Source: Rhizobium bangladeshense
GTDB lineage: Bacteria; Pseudomonadota; Alphaproteobacteria; Rhizobiales; Rhizobiaceae
Length of the DNA stretch: 64,000 nucleotides
Assembly: GCF_001662075.1 (NCBI RefSeq)
Contig: NZ_LYPL01000003.1
Location: forward strand, 62,001-126,000
Direction of reading: 5' to 3'
Every line of letters starts with the position of its first letter. The stretch's first letter is position 1. Shown piece after piece: positions 1 to 8,114 of the stretch. The position numbers were made by a program, and so were the translations under genes. The notes beneath the pieces are model-generated. The model saw nothing but the letters and a program-made list of their open reading frames with translations, did no database searches and was not told where the DNA came from.

Positions 1-602
1 AGGGCGCGGTCGGTGCGGCCCTGGCGGATCGCCTCGATGCCGAGCTGGATCGCGGTCACACCGGAAGCACAGGCCGTCGACAAGGTTACGGGAAGGCCGC
101 GCGTGCCGAACCGGTCGGCGAGGCGCTCGGAAATCGCGCCGAACAGGGCCGCCTCGTGGAAGGCCGGATCCGGCCGCTGACGCAGCGCCGTCAGGAAGCG
201 CTCATAGGCATCGCCTGGATGGTCGGCAGCCGGTGAACGGTCTGCAAGTTCGAAACGGGCGCTCCATTCGGGTTCGATCGGCGGCGCGGCAAGAAACAGC
301 GGGCCGTTGAAATCGCCTGAAATGCCGGCCTCTGCCAGCGCCTCGATGGTCGTCTCGCGCGCAAAGGCATAGGAGCGCTCGACGGCGTTCGGCGCGGGAA
401 TCTCGATGAAATCGACAGTGCCGGCGATCCGCGTCGAGAGGCCCTCTGTGGGAAAACGGTTAATCGCGTGGATCCCCGAGGTGCCGGAAGAAAGGGCCGC
501 CCAGTTGTCCTTCAGGCCCTGACCCAGCGACGTGATTATGCCCATGCCGGTCACAGCGACGATCGGCCGGCCAAGATGATCCTTGTAAGCGGAATCTGTC
601 AT
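1..602 (-). CDS. fabF1XL: beta-ketoacyl-ACP synthase, catalytic partner for very-long-chain lipid A fatty acid (3' end outside window)
   Basis: Condensing enzyme of the FabF/KAS II family; 200 codons are visible and the gene runs off the left edge. The start ATG (600-602) gives an N-terminus with the family pattern VAVTGMGIITSLG. The nucleophile region reads STACASG, placing the active cysteine at codon 178 (69-71). It lies 10 bp after the stop of the cysteine-less homologue fabF2XL, in the order acpXL-fabZXL-fabF2XL-fabF1XL known from rhizobia, where the cluster makes the 27-hydroxyoctacosanoate chain of lipid A. The two catalytic histidines would lie outside the window. The role is inferred from gene order and family. 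Confidence 0.9.
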   Translation of the reverse strand, partial: MTDSAYKDHLGRPIVAVTGMGIITSLGQGLKDNWAALSSGTSGIHAINRFPTEGLSTRIAGTVDFIEIPAPNAVERSYAFARETTIEALAEAGISGDFNGPLFLAAPPIEPEWSARFELADRSPAADHPGDAYERFLTALRQRPDPAFHEAALFGAISERLADRFGTRGLPVTLSTACASGVTAIQLGIEAIRQGRTDRA

Positions 603-612
603 ATCTCTCTCC

Positions 613-1818
613 TCACGCCTCTGCGGAAAGAACGGCGACGCCCTCGCCGCGCTGGTGTCCGACTGTCGTTACGACCGCGGCCTTCGTGGCCGCCTTCATC
701 GGCGCTTCATGAGCGGCGTCGAAGGGCGGAACCTTGGCCCTGGCATCGATGGCAAGGGCTGCGAGCGCCAGCCCCAGCGGGAAATGCGCCTCGATCGTAT
801 GACCGGAAACGCCGCCGAAGCCGCGGACCGCAGCGCCGGGAAGCTGATGCTCCAGCACCGCCTTTTCGCGAGCGGCGATTTCATGCATGCCGGTCGAGCC
901 GGAGAAAATCGCCGTCGCCTCTAGCGGCAGCTCGGCGGCAGGCTTGAGCAGCCGCTCCATTCGTACTTCGAAATTGCCGGCGCTACGGCTGCCGCGGTCG
1001 CCCTCGACGGCGCTGATCGTCGCATAGATATGCGCGCCGCGCTCTTCGGCATGCTTGCGCGATTCCAGCACCAGAAAGGCGCCGGCTGAACCGGTGATCA
1101 TGCCGCCGCCTTCAAGGCCGGAGCGCGACCAGAGCGGCGCCCATTCGTCGCGCGTATGCGCGCCGATCGCTTCAGTGAGCAGGATCATGTCGGGACGTTC
1201 GGCAGCAAAAGCGCCGCCGACCAGTGCATGGGTGGATTCACCGGACCGGATGCGCCAGAAGGCCGTCTCGACGGCGGAAACGCCTGAGGCTTCCTCGCCC
1301 ATGAAGGTGCGCGAGGATCCGGTGACCTTGTGAACGATGGAAATGTTGCCGGCCAGCAGGTTGGAAAGCTGCGCCAGGAACAGCGTAGGCCTCAGCTCCG
1401 TCGTCAGCTTTTCGTTGAGCAGCAGCTCGCGGTCATTGCGCTTCAGGCCCTCGTCCACGATCAGCGTATCGACGTTGATGTCGCGCTCGCCGCCGCCTGC
1501 CGCCACGATCATGTCCATCGTGCCGCAGGCCTCGATATTGTCCTTGAAGCCGGCATCATCGAGCGCCAAACCCGCGGCGAAGACGCCGATGCGCTGCCAG
1601 TTTTCCATCTGGCGCTGGTCGCCGCGCTTGGCGATCTGCTGCGACCAGTCGATCTCAGGCAGCGGATGCACCGGATAGGGTTTGAACTTCTCGGTCTCGA
1701 CGATCGCCTTCGGCGCACTTTCGGCCGAAAGAAGCGCGATATGCGCGTCCTTGCCGACACCCTGACAGGTAACGATGCCGACGCCCGAAATGACGACGTC
1801 GTTTGCAGCCTTGCTCAT
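613..1818 (-). CDS. fabF2XL: ketosynthase homologue lacking the active cysteine (FabF2XL)
   Basis: A 401-residue FabF-family protein of the very-long-chain fatty acid cluster. The thiolase fold is recognisable from ISGVGIVTCQGVG near the N-terminus to FGGVSGHTIEAH near residues 334-344. The nucleophile position is changed: where FabF1XL has STACASG, this protein has MGEEASG, so Glu176 replaces the cysteine. The first catalytic histidine (AHGTxT in active enzymes) reads FSGSTG around residue 306, while the second (His340) is kept. It is therefore probably not a condensing enzyme alone and may act as a chain-length-factor-like partner of FabF1XL. Its ATG overlaps the fabZXL stop by 4 bp, implying translational coupling. 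Confidence 0.9.
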   Translation of the reverse strand: MSKAANDVVISGVGIVTCQGVGKDAHIALLSAESAPKAIVETEKFKPYPVHPLPEIDWSQQIAKRGDQRQMENWQRIGVFAAGLALDDAGFKDNIEACGTMDMIVAAGGGERDINVDTLIVDEGLKRNDRELLLNEKLTTELRPTLFLAQLSNLLAGNISIVHKVTGSSRTFMGEEASGVSAVETAFWRIRSGESTHALVGGAFAAERPDMILLTEAIGAHTRDEWAPLWSRSGLEGGGMITGSAGAFLVLESRKHAEERGAHIYATISAVEGDRGSRSAGNFEVRMERLLKPAAELPLEATAIFSGSTGMHEIAAREKAVLEHQLPGAAVRGFGGVSGHTIEAHFPLGLALAALAIDARAKVPPFDAAHEAPMKAATKAAVVTTVGHQRGEGVAVLSAEA

Positions 1819-2297
1819 CCAATCACTCCCTGCGCTGCGATCGCTTCGAGAAGCCCGACTTCGCCAGCGCGTTTTTTCACGATGTCGCCCAGCGGCATCT
1901 CGCTGAAGGGCATGGTGCGCAGTTTCAGCTGCGCATCGCAGACCTTCTTGCCGCCGCTGGTGATCTTGGCCTTGGTGACAGCGAAACCCGAACCGTCATG
2001 CTCTAGCACAGCCTCGATATCAAGCACGGCTTCCGGCTCGACAAAGGTGCGCATCTTGGCGCCGTCGACTGACATCAGAAAGGGCATGGCGGCAAAATCG
2101 GTGGCGGCAAGCACCAGCATGCCGGAGGCCTGCGCCATGGTTTCGATCAGGAGCACGCCGGGAACGAGCGGCATGCCGGGAAAATGGCCTTCGAAGACGG
2201 GGCTTTTGGCCGGCACAACAGATCGTGCCGCAAGCGTCCCCTTCTTCAAGTCCACCGCTTCGACGCGGTCAATCATCTGGAAATATTCCAGCAGCAT
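1815..2297 (-). CDS. fabZXL: 3-hydroxyacyl-ACP dehydratase, FabZ family (FabZXL)
   Basis: A 160-residue hot-dog-fold dehydratase. The segment FEGHFPGMPLVPGVLLIE carries the FabZ active-site histidine in GHFPGxPxxPGV, and the following helix (ETMAQASG) is typical of the family. It would dehydrate 3-hydroxyacyl-AcpXL during elongation of the lipid A very-long-chain acyl group. It sits between acpXL and fabF2XL, with a 4-bp overlap into the latter. A 179-bp gap with an extragenic repeat separates it from acpXL, so acpXL may be expressed at a different level. No missing residues were noticed. Confidence 0.92.
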   Translation of the reverse strand: MLLEYFQMIDRVEAVDLKKGTLAARSVVPAKSPVFEGHFPGMPLVPGVLLIETMAQASGMLVLAATDFAAMPFLMSVDGAKMRTFVEPEAVLDIEAVLEHDGSGFAVTKAKITSGGKKVCDAQLKLRTMPFSEMPLGDIVKKRAGEVGLLEAIAAQGVIG

Positions 2298-2344
2298 TCG
2301 GATCCTCCGGCCCGGCAGGCCAGATCTGCCCGCCGGTGACGCCT

Positions 2345-2405
2345 ACTTAGAGCAATTCCAGGAAAAGTGCGAAGCGGTTTTCCGTCCGGAAGTGCGATCT
2401 AAACT
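2345..2405. repeat. rhizobial extragenic repeat in the acpXL-fabZXL gap
   Basis: The segment starting AGAGCAATTCCAGGAAAAG and continuing through GCGGTTTTCCGTCCGG has the sequence of a short element I recall as recurring between genes in Rhizobium. It contains complementary arms (GGAAAA and TTTTCC) and can form a hairpin in RNA. In an operon gap it could end or stabilise part of the acpXL transcript. The family identity is from memory; the hairpin is seen. Confidence 0.5.
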
Positions 2406-2476
2406 GATCTAGGAACGAAACCGCCCGGCCGCCATATTCAGGGCGGCAGGGCGTTCAAAAAAGACTGATATGTCGC

Positions 2477-2755
2477 TCAGGCCTTGGCTGCTTTGAGCTC
2501 GTCGATCTTGGCGCACAGGTTCTTCAGCACGAAATACTCTTCGGTGGAAACCTTGCCCTCATTGACTTCCTGCGTCCACTTTTCGAGCGGAATCTTGATG
2601 CCGAATTCCTTGTCGATCGCAAAGACGATGTCGAGGAAATCGAGGCTGTCGATACCGAGGTCGTCGATCGTATGGCTCTCCGGCGTGATCGTGGCACGAT
2701 CGATCTCGCTGGTTTCTGCAATAATGTCGGCAACTTTATCGAATGTAGCGGTCAC
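2477..2755 (-). CDS. acpXL: specialised acyl carrier protein AcpXL
   Basis: A 92-residue acyl carrier protein that carries the growing 27-hydroxyoctacosanoyl chain of lipid A. The phosphopantetheine site is DSLDFLD, with Ser37. I chose the GTG at 2753-2755: it gives the usual 92-residue length and is preceded by a GAGGTAC ribosome site 6-8 bp upstream. The in-frame ATG at 2851 would add 32 residues that do not look like an ACP. It is the first gene of the fabXL cluster. Confidence 0.93.
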
Positions 2756-3003
2756 GCGCTGTACCTCATGAAATGACGATTTAAACCCCCTCATAGGCAA
2801 ATCCATTTCAAAAGCCAATGCTTTCGTCCGGGCGTTGCGGCAATTTGGCAATCAGGTGTTGCCTAAACAGCAATGGAGTGCCGGACGTTCCAGAGTGATG
2901 CGCGAACCCTCAAAGGCGATGCAAGGCACTCTCGGCGCGCGATAAGAGGCTGCCCGAATCAAATAGGCGACGCGCTCGATGCGGCCAACATCCGTATCTG
3001 AGT
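2756..3003. other. intergenic region between acpXL and fnrN
   Basis: This gap separates two divergent genes and must hold the acpXL promoter. I see no open frame with a ribosome site and no strong hairpin. It ends at the first anaerobox. Confidence 0.4.
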
Positions 3004-3017
3004 TTGATCTGGATCAA
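3004..3017 (+). promoter_or_regulatory. distal anaerobox (FNR/FixK-type operator) of fnrN
   Basis: TTGATCTGGATCAA matches the FNR/FixK consensus TTGAT-N4-ATCAA exactly. If it acts as a class II activator site centred at -41.5, transcription would begin near 3052. Paired anaeroboxes upstream of fnrN are known in R. leguminosarum, where they mediate autoregulation. Confidence 0.88.
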
Positions 3018-3034
3018 ATCCGGACGCCGGTCAT

Positions 3035-3048
3035 TTGATAATCATCAA
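3035..3048 (+). promoter_or_regulatory. proximal anaerobox of fnrN
   Basis: TTGATAATCATCAA is a second exact FNR/FixK-type palindrome, centred 31 bp after the first. With a start near 3052 it would cover the -10 region, so binding here would block transcription. The pair predicts activation at low FnrN and repression at high FnrN; this mode is inferred from spacing. Confidence 0.87.
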
Positions 3049-3122
3049 ACCGCGCTGGAAGAAATTGAGATCGCGGTCCGGGCATGTCTCGCCATGCGCC
3101 GGATTTTCGAACGGATCAGGAT

Positions 3123-3842
3123 ATGGACATCGCACGCAGTGAGGTTTTCGAGGCCGGCACGCCCATCGCGTGCCGCTCCTGCCGGGCGCGGCACGGCGTT
3201 GTCTGCGGCGCCTTGTCGAACGCCCAGCTGAAGGAGCTCAACCGCCACTCCCTGCGCCGCAAGGTCGAAGCCGGATCGGCGATCATTGCTCAGGGCTCGG
3301 AGAGCTCATTCTACTCGAACATCATGCGCGGCGTGTTCAAGCTCTGCAAGATGATGCCGGATGGGCGCCAGCAGATCGTCGCCTTGCAGTTCGCTCCCGA
3401 TTTCGTCGGCAGGCCCTTCGTGCGCGAAAGCACGCTGTCGGCCGAAGCGGCCACCGATGCCGAAATCTGCGTCTTCCCGCGCAACCTGCTCGACCGCATG
3501 ATAGCGCAGACGCCGGAGCTGCAGCGCAGCCTGCACGATCAGGCGCTCAACGAGCTGGATGCGGCGCGCGAATGGATGCTGACGCTCGGCCGCCGCACGG
3601 CGGAGGAGAAGGTCGCAAGCCTGCTCCATCTCATCGCCACCCATGCCGAGCCGCAGACCGCCATCAGCGCCGCCTTCGACCTGCCGCTGTCGCGCGCCGA
3701 AATCGCCGATTTTCTCGGGCTGACGATCGAAACCGTGAGCCGGCAGATGACCAGACTGCGCAAGCGGGGTGTGATCCTGATCGAGAACTCCAGACATATC
3801 GTCGTACCGGATATGGATGAGCTGGAGAAGATCAGCGCGTAA
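3123..3842 (+). CDS. fnrN: FnrN, oxygen-responsive Crp/Fnr transcription activator
   Basis: Crp/Fnr-family regulator that activates microaerobic genes through anaeroboxes. The N-terminal cysteine cluster CRSCRARHGVVC gives three cysteines in FNR-like spacing, and a fourth lies in the cyclic-nucleotide-like domain (KLCKM), as needed for an oxygen-labile [4Fe-4S] cluster. The C-terminal helix-turn-helix includes IADFLGLTIETVSRQMTRLR, the FNR recognition helix type. From the ATG at 3123 the protein has 239 residues and GGATCAGGAT lies upstream; an in-frame ATG at 3084 would add 13 residues. Two anaeroboxes upstream indicate autoregulation. It stands alone, convergent with the next gene. Confidence 0.92.
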   Translation: MDIARSEVFEAGTPIACRSCRARHGVVCGALSNAQLKELNRHSLRRKVEAGSAIIAQGSESSFYSNIMRGVFKLCKMMPDGRQQIVALQFAPDFVGRPFVRESTLSAEAATDAEICVFPRNLLDRMIAQTPELQRSLHDQALNELDAAREWMLTLGRRTAEEKVASLLHLIATHAEPQTAISAAFDLPLSRAEIADFLGLTIETVSRQMTRLRKRGVILIENSRHIVVPDMDELEKISA

Positions 3843-3883
3843 CGGGATCGGACGCCGATTCGGGTTCGGGCGCTGATCCGGGA

Positions 3884-4312
3884 TCAGCGCGTGATGACCA
3901 CCCGGGTATTGGCGAGCCCTGCCTGCCGCGTCAGCGAAAAGAACTCCGCCGCATTGTCGGGATGCAGGCGAACGCAGCCATGCGAGGCCGGCCTGCCGAG
4001 ACGCTTCAGATCGAAGGTGGCGTGAACGGCGTAACCGCCGTTGAAAAATACCGCGTAAGGCATCGGCGCGTTGTCGTATTTGCGGGAGCGGTGATCGCGC
4101 GACAGCCATTTGGCGCTCCACGAGCCGGTCGGCGTGACATAACCATTGCGCGCGGTCGAAACCTTCCAGCGATACTTGACGAAACCGTTCTCGGTGACGG
4201 TCATCGTCTGCTTGCCGATGCTGATATTGGCAACCAGCGTTGCTGCCTCAGCCGTAACCGGAGAAAACTGCAGCAATAAACTTGCGGTCGCGGCCGCAAA
4301 AATCGTCTTCAT
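3884..4312 (-). CDS. secreted L,D-transpeptidase (YkuD domain)
   Basis: A 142-residue precursor with an N-terminal signal peptide (MKTIFAAATASLLLQF, cleavage probably near AEA-ATL) followed by a single YkuD domain. The catalytic motif HATFDLKRLGRPASHGCVRL holds the conserved His and the SHGC nucleophile. Such enzymes make 3-3 cross-links in peptidoglycan or attach proteins to it in the periplasm. The ATG at 4312 was chosen for the AGAGGGG ribosome site just upstream; a GTG at 4330 would add six residues before the signal. It is a single gene. Confidence 0.9.
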   Translation of the reverse strand: MKTIFAAATASLLLQFSPVTAEAATLVANISIGKQTMTVTENGFVKYRWKVSTARNGYVTPTGSWSAKWLSRDHRSRKYDNAPMPYAVFFNGGYAVHATFDLKRLGRPASHGCVRLHPDNAAEFFSLTRQAGLANTRVVITR

Positions 4313-4459
4313 AATAACCCCTCTTCGCACCCGCGCAGTTTGATTGCGCCCTCACGAAAGAGAGACTACGACGATACTTATTATATAGCTTTAACCCGAA
4401 TGGTAATCACAATTCTAACGAGCGAAAGCGTGACGGAGACGCCGCAATATGGCGCTTGT

Positions 4460-4660
4460 TCACTGAAGCTTACGCGCCGCTGACGGCCGCTTGAGCTGCT
4501 GGTAGGCCTTGTTCATCTTCTCGCGGATGGAGGCCATCGTCCCGAGATTATGGCCGCACGCCGCGCAGGTGATAATGTCGGTCTCCCGGATCTCGGGGCG
4601 CTCGAATTTCATCTTGGTGCTCTTGCACTTCGGGCACGGCAATTCAACCTGGACTGTCAT
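4460..4660 (-). CDS. small zinc-ribbon protein of unknown function
   Basis: A 66-residue protein with two CxxC pairs, CPKC and CAAC, about 24 residues apart, the layout of a zinc ribbon. A basic C-terminal helix (REKMNKAYQQLKR) follows. The ATG at 4660 puts the ribbon close to the N-terminus and has GGAAAAG upstream; an ATG at 4726 would add 22 unlikely residues. The function is unknown; nucleic-acid binding is possible. It stands 88 bp beyond the end of cobD. Confidence 0.7.
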   Translation of the reverse strand: MTVQVELPCPKCKSTKMKFERPEIRETDIITCAACGHNLGTMASIREKMNKAYQQLKRPSAARKLQ

Positions 4661-4747
4661 TGCTCTTTTCCGGTCTGATGGAGATAGGAGGCGCTTCGCA
4701 TAAACCTTTGCGGCGGGAGTGTCCACTAGGGTGCCTCACGGCACATC

Positions 4748-5728
4748 CTACAAGAAACATAAAAACAATCCGAAGATCAGACCGGTAAGCACCATGCAGC
4801 TGGCATAGAACACCGACACGCCGTCCTCGATATCGCCGGCGGTGGCAACGTCCCGGCCGGCGTTGTTGATCATCGGCTCAGTCACGATGACACCGCCGTA
4901 GATGCGTGGGCCGGCGAGCTGAACGTTGAGAGCACCGGCCATTGCCGCCTCCGGCCGACCGGAATTCGGCGAGCGGTGCAACCCGCCGTCGCGCATCGCC
5001 ACGCGGATCGCCTCGCGGCAGGGGCTCATGCCGCGCCGGATCCAGGCGCCGGCGGCGATCAAAAGGACGGAGAGCCGCGCGGCCGGCCAGTTGGCGATAT
5101 CGTCCAGCCGAGCCGCGGCCCAGCCGAAATCGATGTATTTTTCCGACCTGTGGCCGATCATCGAATCCGCCGTGTTCAGCATCTTGTAAGCGAGCAGACC
5201 CGGCAGCCCGAGGACGGCATACCAGAGGGCCGGCGCCACGACGCCGTCGGAGAAATTTTCTGCAAGGCTTTCGATTGCCGCGCGGCAGACGGCCGGCTCG
5301 TCGAGTGTCTCGGGATCGCGCCCGACGATGCGGGAGACGGCGTTCCGGCCGCCGGCAAGCCCCTCGCCGCGCAAGGCCGTAGCGACGGCCACGACATGAT
5401 CGGCCAGGCTCTTTTGCGCCAAAAAGATCGCCACCAGCCCGGCCTCCAGCACGAGACCGGCAAGGCCGAAGAGCGCGAAAAACCGTTCGAACACCAAGCC
5501 TGCGGCGATCGACAGCACAAGCAGGACCAGGATCGCCGCGACGCCGTTCATCCGGCGCTGAGAACCCGTGAGGCTTGAGGGATTGAGCTGCTGGTCGGCG
5601 TAAGAGATCGCCGCGCCGAAGATGACGACAGGATGCGGCACCCGCGACCACAGCCATTGCGGATCGCCGACGATCCGGTCGAGCAGCAGCGCCAGAAGCA
5701 GCACGAGGAGGTTTTCGTCGATCATCAT
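4748..5728 (-). CDS. cobD: adenosylcobinamide-phosphate synthase CobD/CbiB
   Basis: A 326-residue polytopic membrane protein that attaches the aminopropanol (phosphate) arm to adenosylcobyric acid. Recognisable family features are LLDRIVGDPQWLWSRVPHPVV near the N-terminus, AIESLAENFSDGVVAPALWY in the middle and MIGHRSEKYIDFGWAAARLDD. Several hydrophobic segments fit an inner-membrane location. The start overlaps the cobC stop by 4 bp, so the two are co-translated; CobC makes the linker precursor that CobD uses. It is the last gene of the cobA-cobB-cobC-cobD block. Confidence 0.95.
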   Translation of the reverse strand: MMIDENLLVLLLALLLDRIVGDPQWLWSRVPHPVVIFGAAISYADQQLNPSSLTGSQRRMNGVAAILVLLVLSIAAGLVFERFFALFGLAGLVLEAGLVAIFLAQKSLADHVVAVATALRGEGLAGGRNAVSRIVGRDPETLDEPAVCRAAIESLAENFSDGVVAPALWYAVLGLPGLLAYKMLNTADSMIGHRSEKYIDFGWAAARLDDIANWPAARLSVLLIAAGAWIRRGMSPCREAIRVAMRDGGLHRSPNSGRPEAAMAGALNVQLAGPRIYGGVIVTEPMINNAGRDVATAGDIEDGVSVFYASCMVLTGLIFGLFLCFL

Positions 5729-6810
5729 CGCTCAAATCCTTGAAGGGCTGCGCCAAGGCGTCTGTCTGCCGCCGGATCGGGCGTCAGCCCGAAACGCAGC
5801 CAATCCGGCGCATAATCGAACTTGCGGACGAGAATATGATGCCGGCAAAGATGCTTGTAAATGTCGCTCGCCTTGCTATCGGCGACAAGCGTGAACAACG
5901 CCGTTCCCCCCCTACTCCGCAACCCGGCAGCGCTCAGCGCCGCCTGCAGCGCGGCGCTGCGTTCATCGAGAAAGCGGCGGATCACAGCCACATCCGAACC
6001 AAGTAGCGAGGCGGCAAGCGACAGCGCCGGGCCGGAGACCGCCCAGGGGCCGAGCCAGTCGTCGAACCGCGCGAGAATGTCCTCGCGCGCGATTGCAAAA
6101 CCGAGCCGCAGGCCGGCAAGCCCGAAGAACTTGCCGAACGAACGGAAGATTATCAGGTTGGGAAGGTCTTGCGCGCGGGCTGCGAGGCTTAGCTCCGGAT
6201 CCGCATCCCCGAAAGCCTCGTCGACAACAAGCAGGCCGTTTGCCGATTTCATCCTGTTGTGCAGGGCTGCCAACGCTTCGGCCGGCCATATCCGCCCGTC
6301 GGGATTGTTCGGATTGACGACGACGGCAAGCCGATATTGGCCACTGATCGCAGCGATATCGTCGACCGCATCGACGGTAAAACCGGCCGAGGCGAAGGCG
6401 CGCGCATATTCGCCATAAGTCGGCGACACCACGGCAATCCTATTGTCCGTCACGGCGACTTTGTCGTCCGTCACGGCGACTTTGTCGTCCGTCAAGGCGA
6501 CCCTGTTATCCGTCACGCCGACCTGGCTTCCCTGTCGAAGCAGTCGCGGCAGAAGCTGAATCACCGATTGCGTGCCCGGCACCGGCAGCGGCAGTATCTC
6601 GCCGCTGTCATAATAATCCCGCGCCGCCCGCCTTGCCTCATCGACCAGATAGCTGTCCGGCAGACGGTGCCAGACCCTTGTCGGGATCTGCGGCAGGGCG
6701 AGCGGGCGTGGATTGATGCCGGTGGAAAGGTCGAGCCAGTCCTGCGGCCTGCCGCCAAAGGCGGCGGCTGCGGCGGTGATGCCGCCGCCATGGACGATCG
6801 GCGCGCTCAT
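5725..6810 (-). CDS. cobC: threonine-phosphate decarboxylase-like aminotransferase CobC
   Basis: A 361-residue PLP-dependent, class I/II aminotransferase-fold enzyme for the aminopropanol linker of cobalamin. The start MSAPIVHGGGITAAAAAFGG is typical of CobC, NPNNPDGR forms part of the cofactor pocket, and the PLP lysine lies in FRSFGKFFGLAGLRLGF. Around residues 96-124 the protein holds a heptapeptide repeated four times (VALTDDK-like), encoded by a 21-bp tandem repeat; this lengthens a loop that is normally short. It overlaps cobB and cobD by 4 bp on each side. Confidence 0.94.
   Translation of the reverse strand: MSAPIVHGGGITAAAAAFGGRPQDWLDLSTGINPRPLALPQIPTRVWHRLPDSYLVDEARRAARDYYDSGEILPLPVPGTQSVIQLLPRLLRQGSQVGVTDNRVALTDDKVAVTDDKVAVTDNRIAVVSPTYGEYARAFASAGFTVDAVDDIAAISGQYRLAVVVNPNNPDGRIWPAEALAALHNRMKSANGLLVVDEAFGDADPELSLAARAQDLPNLIIFRSFGKFFGLAGLRLGFAIAREDILARFDDWLGPWAVSGPALSLAASLLGSDVAVIRRFLDERSAALQAALSAAGLRSRGGTALFTLVADSKASDIYKHLCRHHILVRKFDYAPDWLRFGLTPDPAADRRLGAALQGFER
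6440..6523 (-). repeat. four 21-bp tandem repeats inside cobC
   Basis: Units at 6440-6460, 6461-6481, 6482-6502 and 6503-6523 share the core TCCGTCACGGCGAC; the middle two differ at only a few bases. The unit is a multiple of three, so the frame is kept and each copy adds seven residues to CobC. Confidence 0.9.
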
Positions 6811-8114
6811 CCAGCCGCTCTCGCAAGGTCAATCAGATGCATGTAGGAGCCAGCCACCTGGCCGCGCCGGAGCCCGACAGCACCGAGATCAGTGCCGAGC
6901 GCATCTTGCGCTGTAAACAGCCGCTTCCCCTCCCCCTCGGAGACGACTGTTGAATAGTGGAATTCATGCGCCGTCATCGTCCGCGCGAAAAAGGCGCCGT
7001 CAAGCGGGGTCACACGGCGATAGCCGAGATGGCGCCGGCGCTTGGCATAGCTGGTGACAACAGGCAGCAGGCCGAGCATTTCGTGGCGCCTGCCCTCAGC
7101 ATCGATCAGCCCATCGCCCAGCACCATGTATCCGCCGCACTCACCGTAGATCCGGATCCCGCGCGCCGCCGCATCGAGCATGCCGGCGCGAAAATTCTGT
7201 GCTTGGGAAAGCTGCCCGGCATGCAGCTCGGGATAACCGCCCGGCAGATAGATCGCATCGGCATCGGCGGCGGGCGCCTCGTCGGCAAGCGGCGAGAAAA
7301 AGGAGATATCCGCCCCGCGCCGCCGCCAGCCAAGCAACATATGCTCATAGGAAAAGGCGAAGGCGACATCGCGCGCCACGGCAACCCGGGCGCCGATCGG
7401 CATCAGTCGGTCGATATTGGCCGCCGACGGCCGGTTGAGGCCCTGCCTTGCGATGCGCAGCAGGAATTCGAAATTGCACTCCTCGGAAACGGCGTCCGCC
7501 GCATGGTCGATGAAATTCTCGAGGGTGGCATGTTCGCCGGCCTGGACAAGGCCGAGATGGCGTTCCGGCAAGGCCAGCGCCTTGTCGCTGCCGATCACCG
7601 CGATAACAGGCATGCGAATCGCTTCGAGCGCCTGACGCAGCATCGCCTCGTGCCGCTCGCTGCCGACCTTGTTGAGGATGACGCCGGCAACGCGCACGTC
7701 GGCGCGGAAGCCGGCAAAACCTGATACCAGCGGCGCCACCGACTGCGACATACGCGAGGCATCGACGACGAGCACCACGGAAAGACCGAGCTGGGCGGCA
7801 AGATCGGCTGCCGTCCCCTTCCCGTCAGCCGCCCCGTCGAACAGCCCCATCATCGCCTCGATCACGAGAATGCGGTCACCGGAACGGTGCAGCGTGGCAT
7901 TGGCCGAGATCAGCTCCGGTCGCATCGCCCAGGGGTCGAAATTCAGGCAGGGCGTGCCGTTTGCCGCCGCATGGAAGGCGGGATCGATGTAATCGGGCCC
8001 GGCCTTTCCCGGCGCGACCGCGATGCCGCGCCGGCGGAGCGCCCTCAGCAGCCCGAGCGTCACAGTCGTCTTGCCGGCGCCGGAGGAAGGGGCTGCGATC
8101 AGGAGGCCGCTCAT
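6807..8114 (-). CDS. cobB: cobyrinate a,c-diamide synthase CobB
   Basis: A 435-residue ATP- and glutamine-dependent amidase that amidates the a and c side chains (hydrogenobyrinate in the aerobic pathway). The P-loop APSSGAGKTTVTLGLLRAL is at the N-terminus, and the class I-like glutamine amidotransferase domain is C-terminal, with the nucleophile in YGECGGYMVLG and its partner His in the HEFHYS segment. It overlaps cobA upstream and cobC downstream by 4 bp each, giving a tightly coupled operon. Confidence 0.95.
   Translation of the reverse strand: MSGLLIAAPSSGAGKTTVTLGLLRALRRRGIAVAPGKAGPDYIDPAFHAAANGTPCLNFDPWAMRPELISANATLHRSGDRILVIEAMMGLFDGAADGKGTAADLAAQLGLSVVLVVDASRMSQSVAPLVSGFAGFRADVRVAGVILNKVGSERHEAMLRQALEAIRMPVIAVIGSDKALALPERHLGLVQAGEHATLENFIDHAADAVSEECNFEFLLRIARQGLNRPSAANIDRLMPIGARVAVARDVAFAFSYEHMLLGWRRRGADISFFSPLADEAPAADADAIYLPGGYPELHAGQLSQAQNFRAGMLDAAARGIRIYGECGGYMVLGDGLIDAEGRRHEMLGLLPVVTSYAKRRRHLGYRRVTPLDGAFFARTMTAHEFHYSTVVSEGEGKRLFTAQDALGTDLGAVGLRRGQVAGSYMHLIDLARAAG

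Noticed and set aside
1330..2412. A plus-strand frame of 360 codons opposite fabF2XL and fabZXL
   Set aside because: It mirrors the two supported fabXL genes and lacks a ribosome site.
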